The notes under the pieces were generated by a model. The model did no database searches, was not told where the DNA came from, and was given only the letters and a program-made list of their open reading frames with translations. The position numbers were made by a program, and so were the translations under genes. From positions 1-64,000 of the forward strand of contig NZ_JALEGS010000006.1 in NCBI RefSeq assembly GCF_022763345.1: DNA of 64,000 nt, given 5' to 3'. Source of the DNA: Phaeodactylibacter sp. (GTDB lineage Bacteria; Bacteroidota; Bacteroidia; Chitinophagales; Saprospiraceae). Of the stretch, positions 1-7,175 are shown in pieces (the first letter of the stretch is position 1; the number at the start of each line of letters is the position of its first letter).

Positions 1-186
1 TATCGTAAATAGCAGAAGAGTGATAATCTTCATTCTGGAAATTTATTTCATATTAGCCATAAATTTGTTCTTCCTTTTTATTTTGCCTTAGATTCCTGAA
101 AAGCATATACAATGACTTTGTCACACAGCGAAAAGGGACAATGAATTGAGGACAAACGCTTAAAAAAGAACTTCCGCCTGCGCCTT
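1..186. other. Left edge, no gene seen
   Basis: AT-rich sequence with no convincing reading frame on either strand. It lies beyond the decayed 3' end of the RHS remnant, and I cannot recognise any RHS sequence in it. Confidence 0.5.
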
Positions 187-264
187 GCTATGGCGAACGG
201 AGAAACTCGCCGTCGGAATCATTCTCCGGATTCCAGTTTAGGGCCCCTTAACCCCAAACTGGAA
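187..264. repeat. Small palindromic repeat at the 3' edge of the RHS remnant
   Basis: Holds GCTATGGCGAACGGAGA (187-203), a near match to 509-525 inside the RHS gene, and a 9-bp perfect inverted repeat TTCCAGTTT (231-239) / AAACTGGAA (256-264). RHS homology on the minus strand ends just before it, after residues YRYGF, where the usual continuation would be NGKE. It looks like another copy of the short repeat that interrupts the RHS gene at 311-365 and 494-524. Its outer limits are unclear. Confidence 0.5.
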
Positions 265-310
265 TGGAGAAACCGTAGCGGTAGTCTCCAAAGTTATACT
301 TTCGGCCCGG

Positions 311-365
311 CCCCGCCAAATAGACGGGATTTCGCGGCATTGATTGCTGTTGCTATGGCGCTCAA
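311..365 (-). repeat. 55-bp insertion in the RHS remnant
   Basis: Sits between the codons for GYEM and PGRK of the RHS core on the minus strand. Deleting exactly these 55 nt gives ATG-CCG-GGC-CGA and restores the core reading frame through YRYGF. Its minus strand contains GAGCGCCATAGC, sharing the 9-mer CGCCATAGC with the 494-524 insertion and with the element at 187-203. As 55 is not a multiple of three, it shifts the frame. Confidence 0.6.
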
Positions 366-493
366 CATTTCATAACCAAAGGGGTAATAATCAGTAGCTG
401 CCATGAATACGGGGTCGAAGTACTCTGCTTCATCATCGGCATCCGTGTCTTTGTAGTATTTGCGGTCATTGAGCACGGCCATGACATTGCCCA

Positions 494-524
494 CTCGCCT
501 TCGCAGAGGCTATGGCGAGCGGAG
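494..524 (-). repeat. 31-bp insertion in the RHS remnant
   Basis: Interrupts the RHS motif NHLGNV. Deleting exactly 31 nt joins AACCACT to TGGGC and yields NHLGNVMAVL in one frame. The segment contains CTCGCCATAGC on the minus strand, the core shared with the other two small repeats here. With its flanks it forms an imperfect hairpin (CCACTC at 491-496, GAGTGG at 524-529). Confidence 0.6.
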
Positions 525-712
525 AGTGGTTGGATATCTCGTACCGTTTCCAGCCTATGCAGAGCTTTTCCTGGTCGCTGAAGTAGGGCGTGTCGTTGAG
601 GTCGTTGCCGTTATGCCAAGTCACATCGGGCTCTACTGACCCCAGGCGGCTACTGCCGTATAGATACTGCTCCGACCAGGTCACCGTATCGCTGTCTTGG
701 TGGTATACTGCC

Positions 713-878
713 AGTGCTCTGTCAAGTATGAAAAGCGGAGTAAGGTGTCAGCAGGCTTTTGTCCAGATCAAGAAACGCCCGGAGCCTGGTAGCCTTAGCT
801 ACCAAGGCGAGGACGTGACGCAGAACTGGGCAAAAAGATGCCACAGATTACCCGTCGTTTGATACTTGACAGAGCACT
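713..878. mobile_element. 166-bp MITE-like element with 17-bp perfect inverted ends
   Basis: AGTGCTCTGTCAAGTAT at 713-729 is the exact reverse complement of 862-878. The element has no coding capacity. It lies inside the RHS gene; excising exactly 713-878 rejoins GTTCT to GGCAGTATAC and restores the RHS reading GNVLAVYHQDSD. No target duplication longer than about 2 bp is apparent. Inside is a second palindrome, TGGTAGC-CTTA-GCTACCA. This is the signature of a non-autonomous mobile element (MITE) that would be moved by a transposase encoded elsewhere. The transposase family cannot be named from this window. Confidence 0.8.
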
Positions 879-1545
879 AGAACATTGCCCTGTGCATCTC
901 TTACGTACCAAGTATTTCTTGTTATAGAGTTGTCCCGGTCATGAAACTGTTTCCACACCCGGTTTTGGTCAGGCCCGTAACCAAATGTGTATCTTATTTT
1001 TTTAGTTGGATAATTAACAGTCTTAACCTTTCCGTAAGCATTCCACCCGATCCTTGCTACCGCTAACGAGTCATCAGCAATATTCCCTGCTCCGTCGTAC
1101 GCATACTTTGATGTTGACCCAGTGTCAAAGTCCCCTGTGAACGCCCCACTGCTTACGTTATCGGTAACCTCAAAAATCAAGTTATTATTTGGCAGGTAAT
1201 CGTACTCTATGTCATCCATCAAAGCGCTGGAGGAGGATTTTCTATACAGCCTCAATATGTTCCCGTTCGCATCATAGTTTATAGTATCTACTCTGTAGGT
1301 ACTCATGGGGCTCGTCCCACTTTGCCATGCATAGGTTCCTAAGGTAATATTATCCCAGCTTTCCATCCTCTTGAGCCGGTGTAACTGGTCATAACGGTAG
1401 GCTTGCCCCCACGGTTCTCCCAATTGGCGGAAGGACACGCCTTTGAAGCCCCCTGGCTGGAAGTACAACTGAAAAGATAGCACAGGACAATTGCTGTTTT
1501 GCTTTTTTGTACCTTCCACCCTGACACAACAAAACAGCGAATCCT

Positions 1546-2499
1546 ATGAAAATAATAGCGCTTGACGGTAGAACGCTTAACCCCGGAGACCTGAGTTGGG
1601 AAGGGCTAAGCAACTTCGGCGAGTACGAAATCCACGACTTTACGCCCAAAGAACAGGTGGTGGAACGGGGACGGCCGGCGGATATCCTCCTCGTCAATAA
1701 AGTGGTGTTGGGGAAAAACGAGCTGGCGCAACTCCCCAATTTGAAGTGTATTTGCGTCACCGCTACCGGTTACAATAACGTCGATTTACAAGCCGCCCGG
1801 GAACGCGGTATTCCGGTATGCAATGCGGTGGGGTACAGTACGGATTCCGTTGCGCAGCACGTTTTTGCGCTCCTGCTGGCGCTAACGAATAAGGTGTACC
1901 AACACCACATCAGCGTGCAGGCCGGCGAATGGCAGCGCAGCGATGATTTTGCCTATACCTTGCACACCTTACCTGAACTGGCTGGAAAAATCTTTGGCAT
2001 TTACGGCTTCGGGCGCATCGGGCAACGGGTGGCAGACCTGGCGCAGGCTTTCGGTATGAAAATCCTGGCGACCCACAAACACCCCGAGCGGGATGCCCGC
2101 CCCGGCGTGGAGTTTGTCAGCCTGGAGGAATTGTTCGAACGAAGTGATGTCATCTCTCTGCATGCCCCTCTTTCTGAGGCCAATCGTGAGATTGTGAATG
2201 CCCAACTGATGCAGCGCATGAAATCCACGGCCTACCTCATCAATACCGGCCGGGGCGGACTGTTACAGGAAGCAGACCTGAAGCTTGCCCTCCAGGAGGG
2301 GCAACTGGCAGGAGCTGCACTGGATGTGCTCAGTACGGAACCTCCAAAGGAAGGCAATGTGCTCATCAGCGCCCCGAACTGCATCCTCACGCCCCACCTG
2401 GCCTGGGCCTCGCTGGAAGCCCGGCAGCGCCTCATGGACATCACCCTGAACAACATCAGGGGCTTTCAGGCAGGGGCTCCGCAAAATGTGGTCAACTAA
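1546..2499 (+). CDS. D-2-hydroxyacid dehydrogenase (NAD-dependent)
   Basis: 317 aa, the usual length for the family (glycerate/hydroxypyruvate, lactate and phosphoglycerate dehydrogenases). It interconverts a 2-hydroxyacid and a 2-oxoacid with NAD(P)H in the cytosol. The Rossmann fingerprint GFGRIG is at about residues 154-159. The catalytic Arg is in NTGRGGLL, the Glu in STEPP and the His in LTPHLAW, so the enzyme appears active. The substrate-binding half includes VTATGYNNVD. It most resembles the glycerate dehydrogenase (HprA-like) branch, but substrate choice cannot be fixed from sequence alone. The gene is divergent from the RHS remnant, starts within 30 nt of its truncated end, and is followed after 68 nt by the LytS-type kinase. 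Confidence 0.88.
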   Translation: MKIIALDGRTLNPGDLSWEGLSNFGEYEIHDFTPKEQVVERGRPADILLVNKVVLGKNELAQLPNLKCICVTATGYNNVDLQAARERGIPVCNAVGYSTDSVAQHVFALLLALTNKVYQHHISVQAGEWQRSDDFAYTLHTLPELAGKIFGIYGFGRIGQRVADLAQAFGMKILATHKHPERDARPGVEFVSLEELFERSDVISLHAPLSEANREIVNAQLMQRMKSTAYLINTGRGGLLQEADLKLALQEGQLAGAALDVLSTEPPKEGNVLISAPNCILTPHLAWASLEARQRLMDITLNNIRGFQAGAPQNVVN

Positions 2500-2555
2500 T
2501 CGTCCCAATACAAAGCGCCGGCCACATGGCGGTAGGCAAGTGCGCGGATTTGCCT

Positions 2556-2563
2556 TAAATTTG
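2556..2563 (+). promoter_or_regulatory. Bacteroidota -7 element before the histidine kinase gene
   Basis: TAAATTTG matches the TAnnTTTG -7 consensus and ends 4 nt before the ATG at 2568. Transcription would begin at or next to the start codon, giving a leaderless or near-leaderless mRNA. No clear TTTG -33 box is present. Confidence 0.45.
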
Positions 2564-2567
2564 CCCT

Positions 2568-3671
2568 ATGAACCTTCGTAAGCCACCCATTTCCTGGGGT
2601 ATTGCCATCCTGATCGCGATCGGGCTGGGCTTGCTGTGGAGCCTTAGAGACTACCTATTTCTGCTTTACCTGCGGGAAAATTATCAGTTTGAGTGGCCCC
2701 GGCTGTGGCTGCATGTCGCCAACTACTCTACCTGGGGCATCCTTTTTCCGCTCGTGCACCACTGGATCAGGCGCACTCAGGAGCATCAGGATCGCTACCG
2801 CCTGATTGGCAGCATTCTGCTGATCGGGTTCGGGCTTTCTGTCCTGCACGAACTGGTATCCAACATTCTGTTCTTTGGGATGCTGCATTTTACCGGCAAG
2901 GAGCTGATTTCGGCGGATACATTCCGGCATATTTTCCGTGCCCTTCCTGCTGCCCTGATTTCACGTATGGTGGAGTTTGGCATCATTTACACCATTTACT
3001 CGGCGATCAACTTTCAGCGGAAGCTGCGCGATCAGCGGATTGCCATGGCAGAAATACAGTCGCAGCTCTCGGGCGCACAACTCAATGCCCTCCGCCTGCA
3101 ACTACAGCCCCACTTTCTGTTCAATACCCTGAATACCATTTCCGCCCTCATGGAATTTGATAAAAAGGAAGCCCAGCGGATCGTCTCCCGCCTGGGCAGC
3201 CTCCTGAGAGTCGTCCTTGACCAGGAAAAAAGCAACCTCATCTCCTTGCGGGAAGAGCTGGAGTTCATTCAAAACTACCTCAAAATAGAGCAGACCCGCT
3301 TTCAGGACCGGCTGGAAGTTGAATTCGATATAGAAGAGCAGGCACAACAGGTACAGGTACCGAGCTTGATTCTGCAACCGCTCGTCGAAAACGCCATCAA
3401 ACATGGGTTTGCCAGTCAAAGCGGAGATGGGAAAATCACTATTGCCGGTCGGATCGCCGATGGACAGCAGCTCCTTTTGGAGGTTCGTGACAATGGAAAA
3501 GGCAGTACCGCCGAACAGTCAGCCTTGCTCAAAAAAGGCATTGGGCTTCAGAATGTCCGGGAGCGCCTGTCCCTGCTCTACGGGGAGCGGGCCGGCTTCG
3601 GGTTGCAATCTGCTCCCGTCGAAGGCTTTGTGGTCACCCTGGCCATTCCCACACAAAAACCAACGCTATGA
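2568..3671 (+). CDS. LytS-type sensor histidine kinase
   Basis: 367 aa. Four hydrophobic segments (about residues 9-34, 53-67, 80-107 and 125-150) form the membrane sensor half. A short coiled linker leads to a His_kinase (PF06580-type) domain with the phospho-acceptor His182 in LQPHFLFNTLN. The HATPase-like part has the N-box Asn275 in PLVENAIKHG and the glycine motif KGIGLQNVRERL. Kinases of this family pair with LytTR regulators, as here: the stop overlaps the next start (ATGA at 3668-3671), so the two genes are translationally coupled. There is no recognisable extracellular sensor domain, so the signal is probably perceived in or at the membrane. The ligand is unknown. Confidence 0.92.
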   Translation: MNLRKPPISWGIAILIAIGLGLLWSLRDYLFLLYLRENYQFEWPRLWLHVANYSTWGILFPLVHHWIRRTQEHQDRYRLIGSILLIGFGLSVLHELVSNILFFGMLHFTGKELISADTFRHIFRALPAALISRMVEFGIIYTIYSAINFQRKLRDQRIAMAEIQSQLSGAQLNALRLQLQPHFLFNTLNTISALMEFDKKEAQRIVSRLGSLLRVVLDQEKSNLISLREELEFIQNYLKIEQTRFQDRLEVEFDIEEQAQQVQVPSLILQPLVENAIKHGFASQSGDGKITIAGRIADGQQLLLEVRDNGKGSTAEQSALLKKGIGLQNVRERLSLLYGERAGFGLQSAPVEGFVVTLAIPTQKPTL

Positions 3672-4450
3672 AAGTCATCCGTGCACTTGTCGTAGACGAT
3701 GAGCCCCTGGCCCGGGCGCGGATTGTCAAACTGCTGGAGCGGGCCGAAGGCGTACTCTGCATTGGAGAATGCAAAAATGGCCGGGAAGCACTGAGGCAAA
3801 TCCGGGATTACCAACCGGACCTCGTTTTTCTCGATATAGAAATGCCTGACCTGAATGGGTTTGACGTCCTGAAGCAGGAAGCGCTCAAGCCCCTGCCTTT
3901 CATCATTTTTGTCACAGCCTATGATCAGTATGCACTCAAGGCTTTTGATGTGCACGCGGTGGATTATCTGCTCAAGCCCTACGATGATGACCGCTTCGAA
4001 CAGGCCCTTGCACACGCCCGGGAGCAGATACAGACCAGAGAAAATGCTGAGCTGCACCAGAAGATGGTATATCTGCTAAAACAGCACGAAGCACAACAAA
4101 TACCCGGGCTGCAGTTTCTGGAAGTCAAGGATAAAGGCCGGACACTGGAGATCAATGTGCTGGACGTACAGTATTTTGAAGCCGATGGCAACTACCTGAT
4201 TGCGCATACCGCCCCCCGCAGGCACCTCATCCGGCAGACCTTACAATCCGTAGCGGATGCCCTGCCTGTAGGTCAATTCCTCCGTATACACCGTTCCCTC
4301 CTGGTCAATACCAATGCTATTGAGCGGGTGCAGTACGAGGGTAACAATCAGTACACGCTGCACCTGCGCAACGGTGAGGCACTGGCATCCAGCCGGGGTT
4401 ATAAGACCGAAATCCATCAGTATTTGGAAGCCCGGGGCGAAGACGCTTAA
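3668..4450 (+). CDS. LytTR-family response regulator
   Basis: 260 aa. An N-terminal receiver domain has the acidic pair in VVDDEP, phospho-acceptor Asp56 in VFLDIEMPDLNG, the conserved Thr in FVTAYDQ and Lys in LLKPYDDD. The C-terminal LytTR DNA-binding domain (about residues 150-255) carries the family hallmarks YFEADGNY, FLRIHRSLLVN and EALASSRGY. It is the partner of the upstream kinase through a 4-nt overlap. LytTR proteins bind paired direct repeats in target promoters. No such target is evident nearby, so the regulon is unknown. Confidence 0.93.
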   Translation: MKVIRALVVDDEPLARARIVKLLERAEGVLCIGECKNGREALRQIRDYQPDLVFLDIEMPDLNGFDVLKQEALKPLPFIIFVTAYDQYALKAFDVHAVDYLLKPYDDDRFEQALAHAREQIQTRENAELHQKMVYLLKQHEAQQIPGLQFLEVKDKGRTLEINVLDVQYFEADGNYLIAHTAPRRHLIRQTLQSVADALPVGQFLRIHRSLLVNTNAIERVQYEGNNQYTLHLRNGEALASSRGYKTEIHQYLEARGEDA

Positions 4451-4487
4451 CCATTCACCACAATTCCCACCACTGATCACAAATCCC

Positions 4488-4518
4488 TTGCAGACAGCAG
4501 ATTAGCCCCCTATCTTTG
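4488..4518 (+). promoter_or_regulatory. Bacteroidota-type promoter in the lytTR/FRG gap
   Basis: TTG at 4488-4490, a 20-nt spacer, then TATCTTTG at 4511-4518, close to the TTTG-N19-TAnnTTTG consensus. No gene begins directly downstream; the next landmark is a strong hairpin terminator 50 nt further on. It may drive a small RNA. Confidence 0.45.
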
Positions 4519-4524
4519 AAACAT

Positions 4525-4603
4525 CAAAGAAGTTACCCGATTTTAAAAATTATGATGATGTGGCAATGGCGGCCCAGTCTTTTATGGCTGGGCCGCTTTT
4601 TTT
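4525..4603 (+). ncRNA. Candidate small RNA ending at an intrinsic terminator
   Basis: A promoter-like sequence (4488-4518) is followed within about 80 nt by a strong Rho-independent terminator with no convincing reading frame between. This is a typical small-RNA layout. The alternative is that the hairpin only terminates the response-regulator mRNA and the promoter match is chance. No known RNA family is recognised. Confidence 0.25.
4569..4603 (+). terminator. Rho-independent terminator
   Basis: Perfect 9-bp stem GCGGCCCAG / CTGGGCCGC (4569-4577 / 4588-4596), 10-nt loop, then seven T residues. Serves the LytTR regulator gene and/or the candidate small RNA. Confidence 0.85.
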
Positions 4604-4645
4604 CATCTTTGTCAGTATCCCCCTGCATCCCTCCCGAAATCTCCC

Positions 4646-4653
4646 TACCTTTG
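4646..4653 (+). promoter_or_regulatory. -7 element before the FRG gene
   Basis: TACCTTTG ends 4 nt before the ATG at 4658, the same leaderless-looking arrangement as at 2556. No -33 box at the expected spacing was found. Confidence 0.4.
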
Positions 4654-4657
4654 CAGC

Positions 4658-5512
4658 ATGCTTACACAAGGGGAAACCATCCGGGTAAAAACCTGGAACG
4701 AACTGCAAGACATACTTTACCATGACTCCTGGAATGACCAGTTGCAGCGCTTCCGCTCGGGCTATGTGTACCGGGGCATGGAGGATATCAATTTCGAGCT
4801 GACTTCCACCCTCAACCGGTTGGGAGAATCGCACCTGGAAAAGCACCTGTTGCGCAATTTCCGGAAGTACTCTCACAAGCAAATCCGCTCAGAGTATACC
4901 TCCGTCTGGAACTGGCTGGCGCTGGCTCAGCACCACGGCCTGCCCACCCGCCTGCTCGACTGGACTTACTCGCCCTATGTTGCCTTGCATTTCACTACCA
5001 ATGACTTTAACCGCTACGACCGGGACGGCGTCATCTGGGCGGTCAACTATGTAGATTCGAAGTTACATCTGCCCGATCAGCTCGCGCTCATCATAGAAGA
5101 GGAAGGGTCTCATATCTTTACCGCTGAGATGCTGGAGCGTGCCGTGGACAGCCTGTCCAAGCTCGGAAATCTGAAAAATGACGATTTCGCCGTTTTCTTC
5201 GAGCCTCCATCAATCGATGACCGGATTGTGAATCAATATGCCGTCTTTTCCATGATGTCGGACCCCAACACCTTGCTCAGTGACTGGCTGATCGGACGCA
5301 AGGTGCGCTACTTTAAGATCATTATCCCGGCAGAGCTCAAGTGGGAAATCCGGGATAAGCTCGACCAGTCCAACATCAACGAACGGGTGCTGTTCCCTGG
5401 TCTTGACGGGCTGGCCACCTGGCTCAAGCGCCACTATCGGGATGTAAGGCTGGAACCTTCGCCCAGGAAGATTTCGGAACCTCAGGATGAACGGCCATCT
5501 GAAGGGTCTTAG
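4658..5512 (+). CDS. FRG domain-containing protein
   Basis: 284 aa. The FRG domain (about residues 20-150) is recognised by YRGMED near the start and by WNWLALAQHHGLPTRLLDW with the following SPYVALHFTT, the stretch that gives the family its invariant residues. FRG proteins occur widely in bacteria and phages, and their biochemical function is not established; some sit near defence genes. Here the gene stands alone after a terminator and with its own -7 element. It converges on the GltB-like gene with a 4-nt overlap of coding ends (5509-5512). There is no signal peptide, so it is probably cytosolic. Confidence 0.85.
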   Translation: MLTQGETIRVKTWNELQDILYHDSWNDQLQRFRSGYVYRGMEDINFELTSTLNRLGESHLEKHLLRNFRKYSHKQIRSEYTSVWNWLALAQHHGLPTRLLDWTYSPYVALHFTTNDFNRYDRDGVIWAVNYVDSKLHLPDQLALIIEEEGSHIFTAEMLERAVDSLSKLGNLKNDDFAVFFEPPSIDDRIVNQYAVFSMMSDPNTLLSDWLIGRKVRYFKIIIPAELKWEIRDKLDQSNINERVLFPGLDGLATWLKRHYRDVRLEPSPRKISEPQDERPSEGS

Positions 5513-7095
5513 AACCGGTCGGCCCGGGCCATTTTCCAATCCATCTGCCAGTCTGCAGGGATCATATGCTCATCCCGCAGGCAGCCTTCGGGTATTTCCG
5601 GGTATAAATCACTGTACCGCCTTACCTCATGCATGCTGATCCGGCGATAAATATGATGGCGGGTAATCTGATCCGGGTGTTCCAGCCCGGCAGCGCCCAG
5701 CAGTTCCACAAAGTTTTTGATGGTTTCCTGCTGAAAGTTAGCCACACGTACTTTTTTATCGCTTACCACCAGACCTTGTACCAATTCCGGGCGTTGGGTA
5801 GCCACGCCCGTTGGGCAGTTGTTTTTATTGCACTCCAAGGCCTGAATGCAGCCCAGCGCCAGCATCATAGCACGGGCGCTGTAGCAGGCGTCGGCACCCA
5901 GCGCAAAGGCGCGGAACATGTGGAAACCGGTAAGAATCTTTCCGGAGGCAAAAAGCTTAATGTGCTGCTTAATGCCAAATCCATGCAAGATGTCATAGGC
6001 AGTGGCCAGGCCTTCCCGAAAGGGCATGCCTACTGAATTGGAAAACTCGGGCGGGGCAGCCCCGGTACCGCCTTCTCCCCCATCCACAGCGATAAAGTCC
6101 GGGTAGATATCGGCCTCAATCATGGCTTTGCAGATGGCCATGAACTCCGAACGACTGCCCATGCAAAGCTTGAAGCCCACCGGCTTGCCTTTCGAAAGCT
6201 CCCTAAGCTGCCCGATGAACGCCACCAGGCCCTGAGGGGTGGAAAAAGCCTTGTGCCCGGGAGGCGAGAGTACCGAAGTCCCCACTTTCACCCCTCTGAT
6301 TTTGGCAATTTCTGGTGTGTTCTTCGCTGCCGGCAGAATGCCGCCGTGGCCAGGCTTGGCGCCCTGTGACAATTTCACTTCTATCATTTTCACCTGTGGA
6401 GAAGCCGCGCGCTCGGCGAAGGCCTCGGGGGAAAACTGCCCGTCTGGCGTGCGGCAGCCAAAGTATCCGGTACCAAACTGATAGATCAGGTCGCCGTTGT
6501 GCTTCTCGTGGTAAGGGCTGATCCCGCCCTCTCCTGTGTTGTGGGCAAAACCACCCATTTCAGCACCACCATTGAGCGCCATGATGGCATTTTTGCTCAG
6601 GGAGCCAAAGCTCATGGCAGATACATTCAGAAGGCTGGCGGAATAGGGCTGACGGCAGGCTGCATTCCCAACCGTCACCCTTGGGTCCTTTACGAGGTCG
6701 TGGGCATCTTTGGCGGCGATGGAGTGGTTGAGCCATTCGTACCCTTCCCGGTAAAGATCGAGCTGTGTGCCAAAGGGCGTAGTATCGCGTACTTTTTTCG
6801 CCCGCTGATAGACCACTGAGCGGTAAATCCGGTTGATGGGGCGCCCGTTGGTGTCAGATTCAATGAAATACTGGTAAAGCTTGGGGCGAAGTTCCTCCAG
6901 CACATACCGCCCCCGGCCAAAAACCGGAAAATTGCGCATCACCGTGTGGCGGGTCTGCACCATATCATAAAAGCCGAGCCCAAGGACAGGAGCCAGCAAA
7001 ATCAACCCCCAAATAAGTGGCGGCCAAAAGAAATAGGCACCCAAAAGCAGCGTACCGAGGGATAAAAATGCAAAGACTAAGAATTCGTTTCTCAT
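5509..7095 (-). CDS. FMN-binding glutamate synthase-family protein, membrane-anchored
   Basis: 528 aa. Two hydrophobic segments at residues 4-25 and 26-43 are followed by a GltB central/FMN-binding (Glu_synthase) domain. It has phosphate-binding and active-site stretches such as SAMSFGSLS, GEGG, KPGHGG and AVDGGEGGTGAAP, and a 3Fe-4S motif CX5CX4C at Cys416, Cys422 and Cys427 (GCIQALECNKNNCPTG). The glutaminase domain and the NADPH-binding small subunit of classical glutamate synthase are absent. Such stand-alone proteins are common in Bacteroidota, and their real substrate and electron donor are not established. The N-terminal anchor suggests electron exchange at the inner membrane. The gene lies 80 nt after the CcmC-like gene on the same strand. 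Confidence 0.88.
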   Translation of the reverse strand: MRNEFLVFAFLSLGTLLLGAYFFWPPLIWGLILLAPVLGLGFYDMVQTRHTVMRNFPVFGRGRYVLEELRPKLYQYFIESDTNGRPINRIYRSVVYQRAKKVRDTTPFGTQLDLYREGYEWLNHSIAAKDAHDLVKDPRVTVGNAACRQPYSASLLNVSAMSFGSLSKNAIMALNGGAEMGGFAHNTGEGGISPYHEKHNGDLIYQFGTGYFGCRTPDGQFSPEAFAERAASPQVKMIEVKLSQGAKPGHGGILPAAKNTPEIAKIRGVKVGTSVLSPPGHKAFSTPQGLVAFIGQLRELSKGKPVGFKLCMGSRSEFMAICKAMIEADIYPDFIAVDGGEGGTGAAPPEFSNSVGMPFREGLATAYDILHGFGIKQHIKLFASGKILTGFHMFRAFALGADACYSARAMMLALGCIQALECNKNNCPTGVATQRPELVQGLVVSDKKVRVANFQQETIKNFVELLGAAGLEHPDQITRHHIYRRISMHEVRRYSDLYPEIPEGCLRDEHMIPADWQMDWKMARADRF

Positions 7096-7175
7096 GGTTT
7101 TTCCAGGTCATTTGTCCAATTCCAAATCAGGCTTCACAGGTGTGGAAGCAGGCTGTAAAAAGGTATAGGCGTGCG

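Larger units (their letters stand above)
269..1519 (-). pseudogene. RHS/YD-repeat core protein remnant, broken by insertions
   Basis: Minus-strand fragments read in order as the core domain of an RHS-repeat protein: YRYDQLHRL and YDANGNILRL, then DAQGNVL, WSEQYLYGSSRLG, GWKRYEISNH, GNVMAVLNDRKYY, DYYPFGYEM and GDYRYGF. RHS proteins are large secreted or wall-associated polymorphic proteins, often with toxic C-termini. The frame breaks at three insertions (713-878, 494-524, 311-365). Removing each exactly restores GNVLAVYH, NHLGNV and EMPGRKYNF. Both ends are missing: the N-terminal part stops at a stop codon near 1546, and the C-terminus stops after YGF near 269. The longest open part, 848-1519, begins at a GTG and is not a natural start. 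The gene is therefore a truncated, non-functional remnant. Confidence 0.85.

Noticed and set aside
1..1545. Integrative element or prophage edge
   Set aside because: No integrase, tRNA target or phage gene; the only features are RHS fragments and small repeats.
4516..4725. 69-codon frame over the candidate small RNA and terminator
   Set aside because: It runs across a strong terminator and the start of the FRG gene and has no homology.
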